DNA of 64,000 nucleotides, from assembly GCF_900104795.1 (NCBI RefSeq), contig NZ_FNTG01000001.1:3348001-3412000 (forward strand). The letters run 5' to 3'. The DNA is from Burkholderia sp. WP9. Its GTDB lineage: Bacteria; Pseudomonadota; Gammaproteobacteria; Burkholderiales; Burkholderiaceae. The notes below the pieces were generated by a model. It made no database searches and was not told the origin of the DNA. It saw only the letters and a list, made by a program, of their open reading frames with translations. Both the position numbers and the translations under genes were made by a program. Below are positions 56,819 to 64,000 of this stretch, one piece after another (within the stretch, counting starts at the first letter, position 1; the number at the start of each line of letters is the position of its first letter).

Positions 56819-57616
56819 ATGTATTCATTCGAGTATCAACGCGCGACGGATCCCAAAGCGGCCGCCGCCCTCCTCACCGCCGACAGCGACGCGAAGTTTC
56901 TGGCCGGCGGCCAAAGCCTGCTGCCCACCATGCGTCTGCGTCTCGCGCAGCCGTCACAATTGATCGACGTGACACGCATTCCCGCGCTCAAGTCGATCAC
57001 TGTCGACGGAAAGACGGTGACGATCGGCGCCGCCGTATGCCATGCCGACGTCGCGGATCACGCGGAACTACGGCGCGTATCCCCGGCGCTCGCGGATCTC
57101 GCCGCGCATATCGGCGATCGCCAGGTGCGCGCGCTCGGCACGATAGGCGGCTCGCTCGCCAACAACGATCCGGCCGCCTGTTATCCGGCCGCTGCCATGG
57201 CGTTGGACGCGACGATCGTGACGGACCGACGGCGCATTGCGTCGAGCGATTTCTTCGTCGGCATGTATGAGACGGCGTTGGCGCCCGACGAGCTGATCGT
57301 CGCCGTGGAGTTTCCAGTGCCGGAGCGCGCGGCGTACGAGAAATTCCGTAATCCCGCTTCGCACTTCGCGTTGGTCGGCGTATTCGTCGCGAAGTTTGCG
57401 AGCGGTGTGCGCGTCGCGGTGACGGGCGCGGCGTCTTCGGTGTTTCGTGTGCCTGAACTGGAAAGCGCGCTGTCGGCGAACTTCACGCCCGAGGCTGCAC
57501 GCGCGGTAACTGTGTCGGCCGCCGACCTGAATACCGACATGCACGCGAGCGCCGAATACCGCGCGCATCTGATTCCGGTGCTGGCCGCGCGCGCGGTGAC
57601 GAAGGCGAACGCTTAG
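56819..57616 (+). CDS. coxM: FAD-binding medium subunit (CoxM-like)
   Basis: A 265-residue FAD protein of the vanillyl-alcohol oxidase fold: KFLAGGQSLLPTMRLRLAQP near 28-47 and GTIGGSLANNDPAACYPAAAMALDA near 104-128, the two FAD-contact loops. It accepts electrons from the iron-sulfur subunit. Gene order S-L-M differs from the M-S-L order of classic cox operons. Confidence 0.92.
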   Translation: MYSFEYQRATDPKAAAALLTADSDAKFLAGGQSLLPTMRLRLAQPSQLIDVTRIPALKSITVDGKTVTIGAAVCHADVADHAELRRVSPALADLAAHIGDRQVRALGTIGGSLANNDPAACYPAAAMALDATIVTDRRRIASSDFFVGMYETALAPDELIVAVEFPVPERAAYEKFRNPASHFALVGVFVAKFASGVRVAVTGAASSVFRVPELESALSANFTPEAARAVTVSAADLNTDMHASAEYRAHLIPVLAARAVTKANA

Positions 57617-57632
57617 CTGTTCTTCGCTGCTC

Positions 57633-57672
57633 GCGGCTGACGTGCCTGCGCTCGCACGGGCACGTCAGCCGC
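57633..57672 (+). other. Intra-operon hairpin between coxM and coxD
   Basis: A perfect 14-base stem (gcggctgacgtgcc / ggcacgtcagccgc, 12-base loop) has no T run after it. It is followed by loosely repeated ggcttcg motifs up to about 57770. It may stabilise the S-L-M message or set different expression for the maturation genes. Confidence 0.6.
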
Positions 57673-57815
57673 ATTCGCTCAGGTGCGCCGACGGCGCGTC
57701 GCGTCGCTTCGTTACTTCGCTTGATCGGCTTCGCTTCGGCGGCTTCGTTTTGTTGGCTTCGCTTCATCGGCCACGTTTCTCCAGCCACCCTTCCTTGCGC
57801 AGATTCAGGAACTCC

Positions 57816-58703
57816 ATGCAGCCCGCTTCAATCGACGACACCCTCGCCCAACTCGCCGCCCAGAGCTATTTCGCCAGCCGCGAGCTGGCGACCGCGCTGT
57901 ATCTCGCGCTGCGCATGGAACGGCCGTTGTTCGTCGAAGGCGAGCCGGGCGTCGGCAAGACCGAACTCGCCAAGGCAGCGGCGGGCATGCTCGGCACCTC
58001 GATGTTGCGGCTGCAATGTTATGAAGGTCTCGACACGGCGAGCGCGCTCTACGAATGGGACTATCCGCGGCAAATCATGGCGCTGCGTCTTGCCGAAGCC
58101 GCTGGCGAGCGTCCCGACAACGACACCCTGTATCGCGGCGAATTCCTGCTGAAGCGCCCGCTGCTGCAAGCGCTAATGCCCGATGAAAATCATCCCGGCG
58201 CACGGCGTGTATTGCTGATCGACGAGATCGACCGTGCCGACGAGCCGTTCGAAGCCTTTCTGCTGGAATTGCTTTCGGACTTCCAGGTATCGATTCCCGA
58301 ATACGGCACGGTCCGCGCGGAGCAGCCGCCGCTCGTCGTGATGACCTCGAACCGCACGCGCGAAGTGCACGACGCGTTGAAGCGCCGTTGCCTGTATCAA
58401 TGGATCGGCTATCCGGAGCGCGATCGTGAACTGGAGATCGTCGCCGCTCGCGCGCCGCAGACCTCGGCGGAATTGCAGCGGCGGGCGGTCGATTTCGTTC
58501 ATCAGCTGCGCGGCATGGATCTGTTCAAGGCGCCCGGCATTGCCGAAACGATCGACTGGTGCCGCGCGTTGGAGGCGCTATCGGTCACCGAGCTCGATCC
58601 GCAATCCGTGCACAACACGCTTGGCGTGCTGCTCAAGTATCAGGACGATCTGGCGCGCGTCGATGCCGCGCAAATCGCGCAGTGTCTCGCCGCGCCTGGA
58701 TAG
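57816..58703 (+). CDS. coxD: MoxR-type AAA+ ATPase (CoxD-like maturation factor)
   Basis: A 295-residue AAA+ protein: Walker A VEGEPGVGKTELAKA near 40-54, Walker B LLIDEIDRADEPFE near 130, sensor-1 VMTSNRTREVHDALKRRCLY near 170. CoxD-type ATPases work with a VWA protein to mature the Mo site. ATG 57816 has agga upstream; the open frame before it looks non-coding. Confidence 0.88.
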   Translation: MQPASIDDTLAQLAAQSYFASRELATALYLALRMERPLFVEGEPGVGKTELAKAAAGMLGTSMLRLQCYEGLDTASALYEWDYPRQIMALRLAEAAGERPDNDTLYRGEFLLKRPLLQALMPDENHPGARRVLLIDEIDRADEPFEAFLLELLSDFQVSIPEYGTVRAEQPPLVVMTSNRTREVHDALKRRCLYQWIGYPERDRELEIVAARAPQTSAELQRRAVDFVHQLRGMDLFKAPGIAETIDWCRALEALSVTELDPQSVHNTLGVLLKYQDDLARVDAAQIAQCLAAPG

Positions 58704-58708
58704 CCAGC

Positions 58709-59986
58709 ATGACGAACTCATTCGACGCAGGTAACAGCGGCGCCTCGGGCCATAGCACATCGCTCGACGACACACCCACGCTCGCGCGCAACGTTGTCCA
58801 TTTTGTACGGCTGCTACGCGGCGCGGGCTTGCCGATGTCGCCCGCCCAAGCCGTCGACGCGCTCGCCGCGCTGCACTTGATCGATCTGGGCCGCCGCGAC
58901 GATGTGCGCGCCGCGCTGGCCGCGTCACTGGTCTCGGCGCCGGATGAACGCGATCTGTTCAACGCCGCGTTCGACCTGTTCTGGCGCGATCCCGATTGGG
59001 AAGGCAAGCTGCGCGCGCTGCTTCTGCCGAAGGTGCGCGACGGTCTGCCGCCGCCCAAACGCAACAACCGTCTCGCCGACGCGCTGGCCGTGCGCGCGCC
59101 GCCGTCACCGCACAGCAAGGCGCCACAGGAAACCGAACAACACGAACTGTGTGCGCACGTCACCTTCAGCGCGGAAGAGCGCCTGCGTCATCGCGATTTC
59201 GACACGCTTTCCGCCGACGAATGGCGCACCTTGCGTCATCTGATTCGCGGCCAGCGTCTGCCGCTCGCGACCGAGCCGACGCGCCGCCTGAAAGCCGCTT
59301 CGCACGGCACGCATGCGGACTTGCGCGCGAGCGCCCGGCACGCCGTGCGCGCGGGCGGCGACTGGACGGTGTGGAAGTATCGCGCGGTGGTCGAGCGCAA
59401 ACCGCCGCTCGTGTTGCTGCTCGACATCTCCGGCTCCATGAGCAGCTATTCGCGCGCGGTGCTGTATTTCTGCCATGCGCTCCTGCAGTCGCGCGAACGG
59501 CTGCAGGTGTTTCTGTTCGGCACGCGTCTCACCAACGCCACGCGCGCGCTGCGCGAGCGCGATCCCGATGTGGCGATTGCAACGCTCACCGAGCAGGTGG
59601 TCGACTGGTCCGGCGGCACGCGGATCGGCGCGGCGCTCGCCGAATTCAACCGCCGCTGGGCACGGCGCGTGCTGACCGGTCGTGCCACGGTGCTGCTCGT
59701 CACCGACGGCCTCGATCACGAAGCGATCGATGTGCTCGACACTGAGATGGCCCGTCTGCACCGCTTTGCACACCGTATTGTGTGGCTCAATCCGCTGCTG
59801 CGTTTCAGCGGCTTTTCTCCGAAGGCGCGCGGCGTACAGGCAATCCTGCCGTATGTCGACGCGCATCGTCCGGTTCATAATCTAGACAGCCTGACGGCGT
59901 TCGGCCGCGACCTCGCGCAACTCACGCGCGCGCCTCGTCGCAGCGCCGGCGTCAGAGCTGCCGCAGGAGCGACACCATGGAATTGA
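58709..59986 (+). CDS. coxE: VWA-domain protein (CoxE-like)
   Basis: A 425-residue protein with a MIDAS motif LLLDISGSMSSYSR near 235-248 (DxSxS) and later a conserved TDGLDHEAIDV near 333. The N-terminal half is helical. It partners MoxR-type ATPases. It begins six bases after the coxD stop and overlaps coxG by ten bases. Confidence 0.9.
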   Translation: MTNSFDAGNSGASGHSTSLDDTPTLARNVVHFVRLLRGAGLPMSPAQAVDALAALHLIDLGRRDDVRAALAASLVSAPDERDLFNAAFDLFWRDPDWEGKLRALLLPKVRDGLPPPKRNNRLADALAVRAPPSPHSKAPQETEQHELCAHVTFSAEERLRHRDFDTLSADEWRTLRHLIRGQRLPLATEPTRRLKAASHGTHADLRASARHAVRAGGDWTVWKYRAVVERKPPLVLLLDISGSMSSYSRAVLYFCHALLQSRERLQVFLFGTRLTNATRALRERDPDVAIATLTEQVVDWSGGTRIGAALAEFNRRWARRVLTGRATVLLVTDGLDHEAIDVLDTEMARLHRFAHRIVWLNPLLRFSGFSPKARGVQAILPYVDAHRPVHNLDSLTAFGRDLAQLTRAPRRSAGVRAAAGATPWN

Positions 59987-60573
59987 CCGAAACCCATACG
60001 CTTCCCGTTTCGCAGCAACGCGCATGGGAAGCGCTGAACGACACGGAGATTCTGCGCGGCTGCATTCCCGGCTGCGAGAGCATCGATCCGGACGGTGAGA
60101 ACGCCTACCTGGTGGCGCTGAGCGCCGCGGTCGGCCCGGTCAAGGCGCGTTTCAAGGGACGCATGCAACTCACCGACATCGAGGCGCCCGACTCGTACAG
60201 CATCGTGTTCGAAGGGCAGGGCGGCGCAGCGGGGTTTGCCAAGGGCAACGCGCACGTTTCGCTCGAAGCCGATGGCGAGGCCGTCACGAAGCTCACCTAT
60301 ACGGCGAGCGCACAGGTCGGCGGCAAGCTCGCGCAGATCGGCTCCCGGCTCGTCGACGGCGCGGCGCGTAAAATCGCGGGTGAATTCTTCAAGCGCTTTG
60401 GCGCGCGGCTAGGCGCCGACGGCGAAGGCACGGCGGCCCCGGACGGCGATGAAAATGCAGCCGATCAAACGGCGCCGCACAATACAGCATCGAATGAAGC
60501 CGCGGACGGCGAGTCCGGCGGCGACGCAACGAAAAGGAAGAAATCATGGACAGCGTGGATCTCGAAGTCCTGA
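59977..60573 (+). CDS. coxG: SRPBCC-fold CoxG-like protein
   Basis: A 198-residue protein: the SRPBCC domain (residues 1-145; PVSQQRAWEALNDTEILRGCIPGC) is typical of CO dehydrogenase subunit G, thought to anchor or recruit the enzyme to the membrane. The tail from about 150 is acidic and Ala/Thr-rich, ending in KRKKSWTAWISKS, a basic-aromatic end that could touch the membrane. Overlaps both neighbours. Confidence 0.9.
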   Translation: MELTETHTLPVSQQRAWEALNDTEILRGCIPGCESIDPDGENAYLVALSAAVGPVKARFKGRMQLTDIEAPDSYSIVFEGQGGAAGFAKGNAHVSLEADGEAVTKLTYTASAQVGGKLAQIGSRLVDGAARKIAGEFFKRFGARLGADGEGTAAPDGDENAADQTAPHNTASNEAADGESGGDATKRKKSWTAWISKS

Positions 60574-61568
60574 AGTCCAGCGCACGTTGGCTGGAAGAAG
60601 GACATCGCGCGCTACTGGTCACGGTGGTGAAGACATGGGGCTCGTCGCCGCGTCCCGAGGGCGCGATGCTCGCAGTGCGCGACGATGGGCTGGTGGTCGG
60701 CTCGGTGTCGGGCGGCTGCATCGAAGACGATCTGATCGACCGCGTGCGGCAACGCGGTATCGAGCAGGTGCTGCCCGAAGCGGTCAAGTACGGCATCACC
60801 GCGGAGGAAGCGCACCGCTTCGGCCTGCCGTGCGGCGGCACGATCCAGTTGGTGCTCGAACCGTTAACGGCGCAAAGCGGCATTGCCGAACTGTGCAGCG
60901 CCGTGGAGAACGGCCGCCTCGTCGCCCGCGAAGTGACCATGGCGAGCGGCGCGGTGCGGCTGGAAAACGCGCAGGCAACGGACGGCGTGCATTTCGACGG
61001 CGAACGTCTGCTGACGATTCACGGCCCGCGTTACCGCATGCTGGTGATCGGCGCGGGGCAGTTGTCGCGCTATCTGTGCCATATCGCAGTCGGGCTCGAT
61101 TATCAGGTCACCGTGTGCGACCCGCGTGAGGAATACACCGAGGAGTGGGACATCCCCGGCACGAAGATCGTGCGGACCATGCCCGACGATACGGTGATCG
61201 AGATGAAGCTCGACGAGCGCTGCGCGGTGATCGCGCTGACGCACGACCCGAAGCTCGACGATCTCGCGCTGATGGAAGCGTTGAAGACGCCGGCGTTTTA
61301 CGTCGGCGCGTTGGGTTCACGCAGGAACAACCAGGCGCGGCGCGAACGCCTCAAGGAGTTCGATCTGAACGATACCGAGTTGGCCCGCTTGCATGGACCG
61401 GTGGGGATTTATATCGGCAGCAGAACGCCGCCCGAGATCGCGGTTTCGATTCTTGCCGAAGTGACGGCGGCCAAGAACGGTGTTTCTCTGCCCACCTTGC
61501 TCCAGGTCGAAGGCGCCAAGGCTGCGCGGGAGATTGCAGCTTCCGGCGGAACGGCGTGTAGCGTTTAA
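60546..61568 (+). CDS. XdhC/CoxI-family Mo-cofactor chaperone (CoxF-like)
   Basis: A 340-residue protein: GSVSGGCIEDDLI near 53-65 and PCGGTIQLVLEPL near 97 (XdhC N-terminal domain), then a Rossmann domain VIGAGQLSRYLCHIAVGLDYQVTVCDPR near 164-191 and GALGSRRNNQARRERL near 256. XdhC proteins bind and sulfurate the molybdenum cofactor before insertion. It overlaps coxG by 28 bases and has aaaggaag upstream. Last gene of the operon. Confidence 0.9.
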   Translation: MDSVDLEVLKSSARWLEEGHRALLVTVVKTWGSSPRPEGAMLAVRDDGLVVGSVSGGCIEDDLIDRVRQRGIEQVLPEAVKYGITAEEAHRFGLPCGGTIQLVLEPLTAQSGIAELCSAVENGRLVAREVTMASGAVRLENAQATDGVHFDGERLLTIHGPRYRMLVIGAGQLSRYLCHIAVGLDYQVTVCDPREEYTEEWDIPGTKIVRTMPDDTVIEMKLDERCAVIALTHDPKLDDLALMEALKTPAFYVGALGSRRNNQARRERLKEFDLNDTELARLHGPVGIYIGSRTPPEIAVSILAEVTAAKNGVSLPTLLQVEGAKAAREIAASGGTACSV

Positions 61569-61654
61569 CGGGAATCCTGTCTGCGCGCGGCGCTGCCTCC
61601 AGCCGCCGCTGCGCGTAGCCGCGCACAGCAACGCCGCGCGGCGCAACAACCCGC

Positions 61655-62371
61655 TTAGATCAAGCCGCAGACCACTGCGGCGATCACCGACCCGCCCACC
61701 AGCACGACGCCCACCACGCGGCGCTTGTTCAACTCGGTCCACAGCAGGACACCGGTCAGCGAAAGCAAAATCATGCTGCCGGCAATCGTGTCGATCAGCA
61801 GCACCCAGCCGACGCTCAGCCCCACGCCTTTGTGCAGGTTGTTCATCGTCGAGAGAAACGAGTTGTGCGTGCGTTTCACCGCGACGAAGCCGTTGCCCAC
61901 CCAGTATTCGGCCTGCACGCTCTGTGCAGGTCCCATGATGCCGACTTGCCAGAACTCCGGCTGCATCGTGCTGCGATCGCCCCACGCCACCGGATGCGCC
62001 GGCTCGCGCCTGGTTCTGCCCGGCTTGCCGTCGATCTTCAGTTCGACTTTGAGCCACTTCGCCATCTCCATCGGCGAACGCAACGGTTCGTGCGGCACGG
62101 GAATCTGCATTTCTTCGACCTGCGGCTCACCCGACGACACCTTCAACGGGCCACCTCGGTGGTTCAGGAGGAACCCGGTCGCGCCGAACAGCAGACCCAG
62201 CACCGCGCCCCACAGACCGACCCAGCCATGCACCTTGCGCAGCCACTTGATGAAATTCGCGCGGCGCGAGCGCTGACGCCGCGCGGCCTGCTCGGCGTCG
62301 TCCATCAGATGATGGCCGCGTTGCGGCGTGTGAGCGGTGTATTGCGTGCCCTGACCAGCGGCGGGTTGCAT
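61655..62371 (-). CDS. PepSY-associated membrane protein, probably Fur-regulated
   Basis: A 238-residue inner-membrane protein from ATG 62371: a helix near 47-70 (KVHGWVGLWGAVLGLLFGATGFLLNHR), a periplasmic region with SQxx-like segment MNNLHKGVG, and two more helices near the C-terminus. This is the PepSY_TM layout found in flavin reductases and siderophore-linked genes. A Fur-box-like site lies 220 bases upstream. An upstream in-frame ATG (62446) is possible. Confidence 0.78.
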   Translation of the reverse strand: MQPAAGQGTQYTAHTPQRGHHLMDDAEQAARRQRSRRANFIKWLRKVHGWVGLWGAVLGLLFGATGFLLNHRGGPLKVSSGEPQVEEMQIPVPHEPLRSPMEMAKWLKVELKIDGKPGRTRREPAHPVAWGDRSTMQPEFWQVGIMGPAQSVQAEYWVGNGFVAVKRTHNSFLSTMNNLHKGVGLSVGWVLLIDTIAGSMILLSLTGVLLWTELNKRRVVGVVLVGGSVIAAVVCGLI

Positions 62372-62589
62372 ATCGATTGATTCAGGCGCGTTCAAATCCA
62401 GGCTCCAGGCGCAGCAAGATGATCCGTCGCGGGCACGCGGCGACAAAGCGCCCGCTCACCGGCAGCGGTCAAAGAGGTGTCGAAAAGGAAGGACCGGACG
62501 ACCCGGCTTGCGGGCCAAGGCTCCGGCCGAGAGGCTGGCTGGCAGTCACAGAGGAGAAATGTGACAGGAAGCTGGCGACGCCTTTTAAT

Positions 62590-62604
62590 TGAGAATGGAT
62601 ATCA
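62590..62604 (-). promoter_or_regulatory. Fur box
   Basis: On the minus strand the site reads TGATATCCATTCTCA, which matches 12 of 14 positions of the 7-1-7 Fur consensus TGATAATnATTATCA. It lies between the divergent PepSY gene and the plus-strand gene at 62722, closest in role to the PepSY gene (iron uptake context). Confidence 0.7.
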
Positions 62605-62721
62605 TTACATAAACAGGGTATTTGCTCAATCCCAACGCGCGACATCCGCTTGACATTGGCGCGGCGCAAACCGACTCTAACTGGCGATCCCGTCAACGCC
62701 ACGTTCGGATACCTGCCTGCC

Positions 62722-64000
62722 ATGCGCCTCTCTTCTCTGGTCTGTCTTGCCTCTATCGGCTGGCTCGTCGGCATCCCCGGCGCGGGCGCGAGCGTCCAGG
62801 CGAGGCTGGACGATCCCTATACCAACGAAGGCGAGACGCAGACCTTCACCGTGAACGCCGACGGCTCCTACTCGAAGCTCGATTCGATGACGCTGCACGT
62901 GAATACCGAAGCGGGCGTCGCGCGGGTGGCGCAGCAATATGTCTGGTTCAACCGCAACATGGCGGACGTACAGATCCTGGAGGCCTACACGACCACCGCC
63001 GACGGCGTACGTCACGACGTGCAGCCTGAGCAGATCCGCGACGTGCAAGAAGCCCGCTCGTTCGACGCGCCGATGTTTCAGGACATCCAGGAAAAAGTGA
63101 TCGTGTTTCCCGCGGTGGAGCCAGGCGCGCGCGTGCATCTCACCTATCGCAAGACGCAGAAGCAGCCGATCGTGCCCGGCGAATTCAGCGACTTCACACC
63201 GCCCGATCTCGCGCCAACTCTCAACTTCCGCCTGATCTACGATCTCCCGGCCGGCAAGCCGCTTTACGCGGACGCGCGCGGCTTCACCGTTGTACAACCC
63301 GTGACGCGCGACGGCCGCACGCGCTACGAATATCGCTACGACAGAGCCCATTTCAGCCGGCTGGAACGCGGCTCGGTTGCCTACGTGTCGTATGGCGACC
63401 GGCTGATGGTCTCGACCTTCCCGGACTATGCCGCGTTCGCCGCAACCTACCGCGAATCGGCGACGGACGCGGGCGCGCGAGACGCCGCCGTCGTGCGTCT
63501 CGCGCAGCAGCTCACCGCGCACGACCGCACGCCGCGCGACAAGGCCAAGACGCTGTATGACTGGGTGCGCCGCAATGTGCGCTACGTGGCGATCAACGTC
63601 GGACGCGGCGCGGTGGTGCCGCACAGCGCGAGCGCGGTGCTCGCGAACCGCTACGGCGATTGCAAGGATCACGTGGCGCTCTACGGCGCGCTGCTCGACG
63701 CGGCCGGCGTGCGCAACGAACCGGCCTTGATCAGCAACGGCACGATCTACACGCTGCCGAGCGTGCCGGGCTACGGCGTCATCAATCACGTCATCACGTG
63801 GCTGCCGGATTTGCAGCAATACGCGGACTCGACCGCAGCGAATGTCGAGTTCGGTTTCCTGCCGTCGTCCGATATGAACCGGCCGACCGTGCTCGTCGGC
63901 GAGGGCGTGCTCTCCCGTACGCCCGCCACCGCAACCATGACGCGCAGCACCGATCTATCGATCAAGGTCGAACCGGATGGCTCGGCGAGCTTCACCTACC
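62722..64000 (+). CDS. DUF3857/transglutaminase-like periplasmic protein (5' part; runs off window)
   Basis: 426 residues are visible and the frame is open to the right edge. Signal peptide (about 1-23), a DUF3857 domain (about 45-230; ARVHLTYRKTQKQPIVPGEFSD), then a transglutaminase-like core with the catalytic cysteine in ANRYGDCKDHVALYGALLD near 313 and a histidine in VINHVITWLPD near 355. Members often sit near exopolysaccharide or outer-membrane genes; none is in view. Start ATG 62722 (MRLSSLVC). Confidence 0.85.
   Translation, partial: MRLSSLVCLASIGWLVGIPGAGASVQARLDDPYTNEGETQTFTVNADGSYSKLDSMTLHVNTEAGVARVAQQYVWFNRNMADVQILEAYTTTADGVRHDVQPEQIRDVQEARSFDAPMFQDIQEKVIVFPAVEPGARVHLTYRKTQKQPIVPGEFSDFTPPDLAPTLNFRLIYDLPAGKPLYADARGFTVVQPVTRDGRTRYEYRYDRAHFSRLERGSVAYVSYGDRLMVSTFPDYAAFAATYRESATDAGARDAAVVRLAQQLTAHDRTPRDKAKTLYDWVRRNVRYVAINVGRGAVVPHSASAVLANRYGDCKDHVALYGALLDAAGVRNEPALISNGTIYTLPSVPGYGVINHVITWLPDLQQYADSTAANVEFGFLPSSDMNRPTVLVGEGVLSRTPATATMTRSTDLSIKVEPDGSASFTY

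Overview
The window looks like a chromosome segment of a Paraburkholderia-type betaproteobacterium. The evidence is high-GC coding sequence with strong GC3 bias, the gene block cytochrome c / BON lipoprotein / SIS protein / yraN / rsmI / rlpA, a Burkholderia-type H-NS protein, and many transport and oxidation genes. The genus is an inference from gene content; no 16S gene is present.

Positions 1-14080 are an accessory region inserted next to a tRNA-Ala(CGC) gene (14083-14158, minus). The left 2.1 kb is decayed: a probable Ada tail, an alkB remnant that has lost its iron-binding residues, and a GNAT-like remnant. Positions 2146-6086 carry a translationally coupled OLD-family ATPase/TOPRIM nuclease and UvrD-like helicase, which is the Gabija (GajA-GajB) architecture. 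Two uncharacterised genes follow on the same strand: a zinc-finger-like protein, and a protein with a D...QxK pattern like PD-(D/E)XK nucleases. The opposite strand holds a replication module: a Gp2/YfjJ-like HUH protein, a RepA-like AAA ATPase in an overlapping four-gene operon with two small excisionase-like proteins, and a 355-residue protein beside the tRNA. No integrase is visible.

Positions 14223-23739 are core genome: the tRNA-to-rlpA block, an MBL-fold hydrolase, a DEDD nuclease, an Lrp-type regulator, a CDF metal exporter, H-NS and a HugZ-type FMN protein. Positions 24023-41186 hold transport and metabolic genes: MFS and MHS transporters, a Thr-Pro repeat lipoprotein, a JmjC-like cupin, a LivK-type binding protein, a nitronate monooxygenase-like enzyme, dienelactone hydrolase, amidase, HiPIP, an L-2-hydroxyglutarate oxidase-like flavoprotein, a stand-alone AAA ATPase and an EEP-family hydrolase.

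Positions 40206-47748 form a sugar locus: aldose 1-epimerase diverges from a LacI-type regulator, followed by an ABC importer closest to E. coli YtfQRT-YjfF (galactofuranose). Three copies of an AT-rich 11-mer are likely operators. Then come fpr, a two-component pair and an amino-acid permease that runs into an 877-bp inverted-repeat element (52860-53736) with a 37-bp tandem repeat at its centre.

Positions 53880-61568 hold a seven-gene molybdenum hydroxylase operon with the CO dehydrogenase gene set (S, L, M, D, E, G and an XdhC-like gene). The large subunit has the form II AYRGAGR loop, so its substrate is unlikely to be CO. The window ends with an apparently Fur-controlled PepSY protein and the start of a DUF3857/transglutaminase-like gene cut by the right edge.
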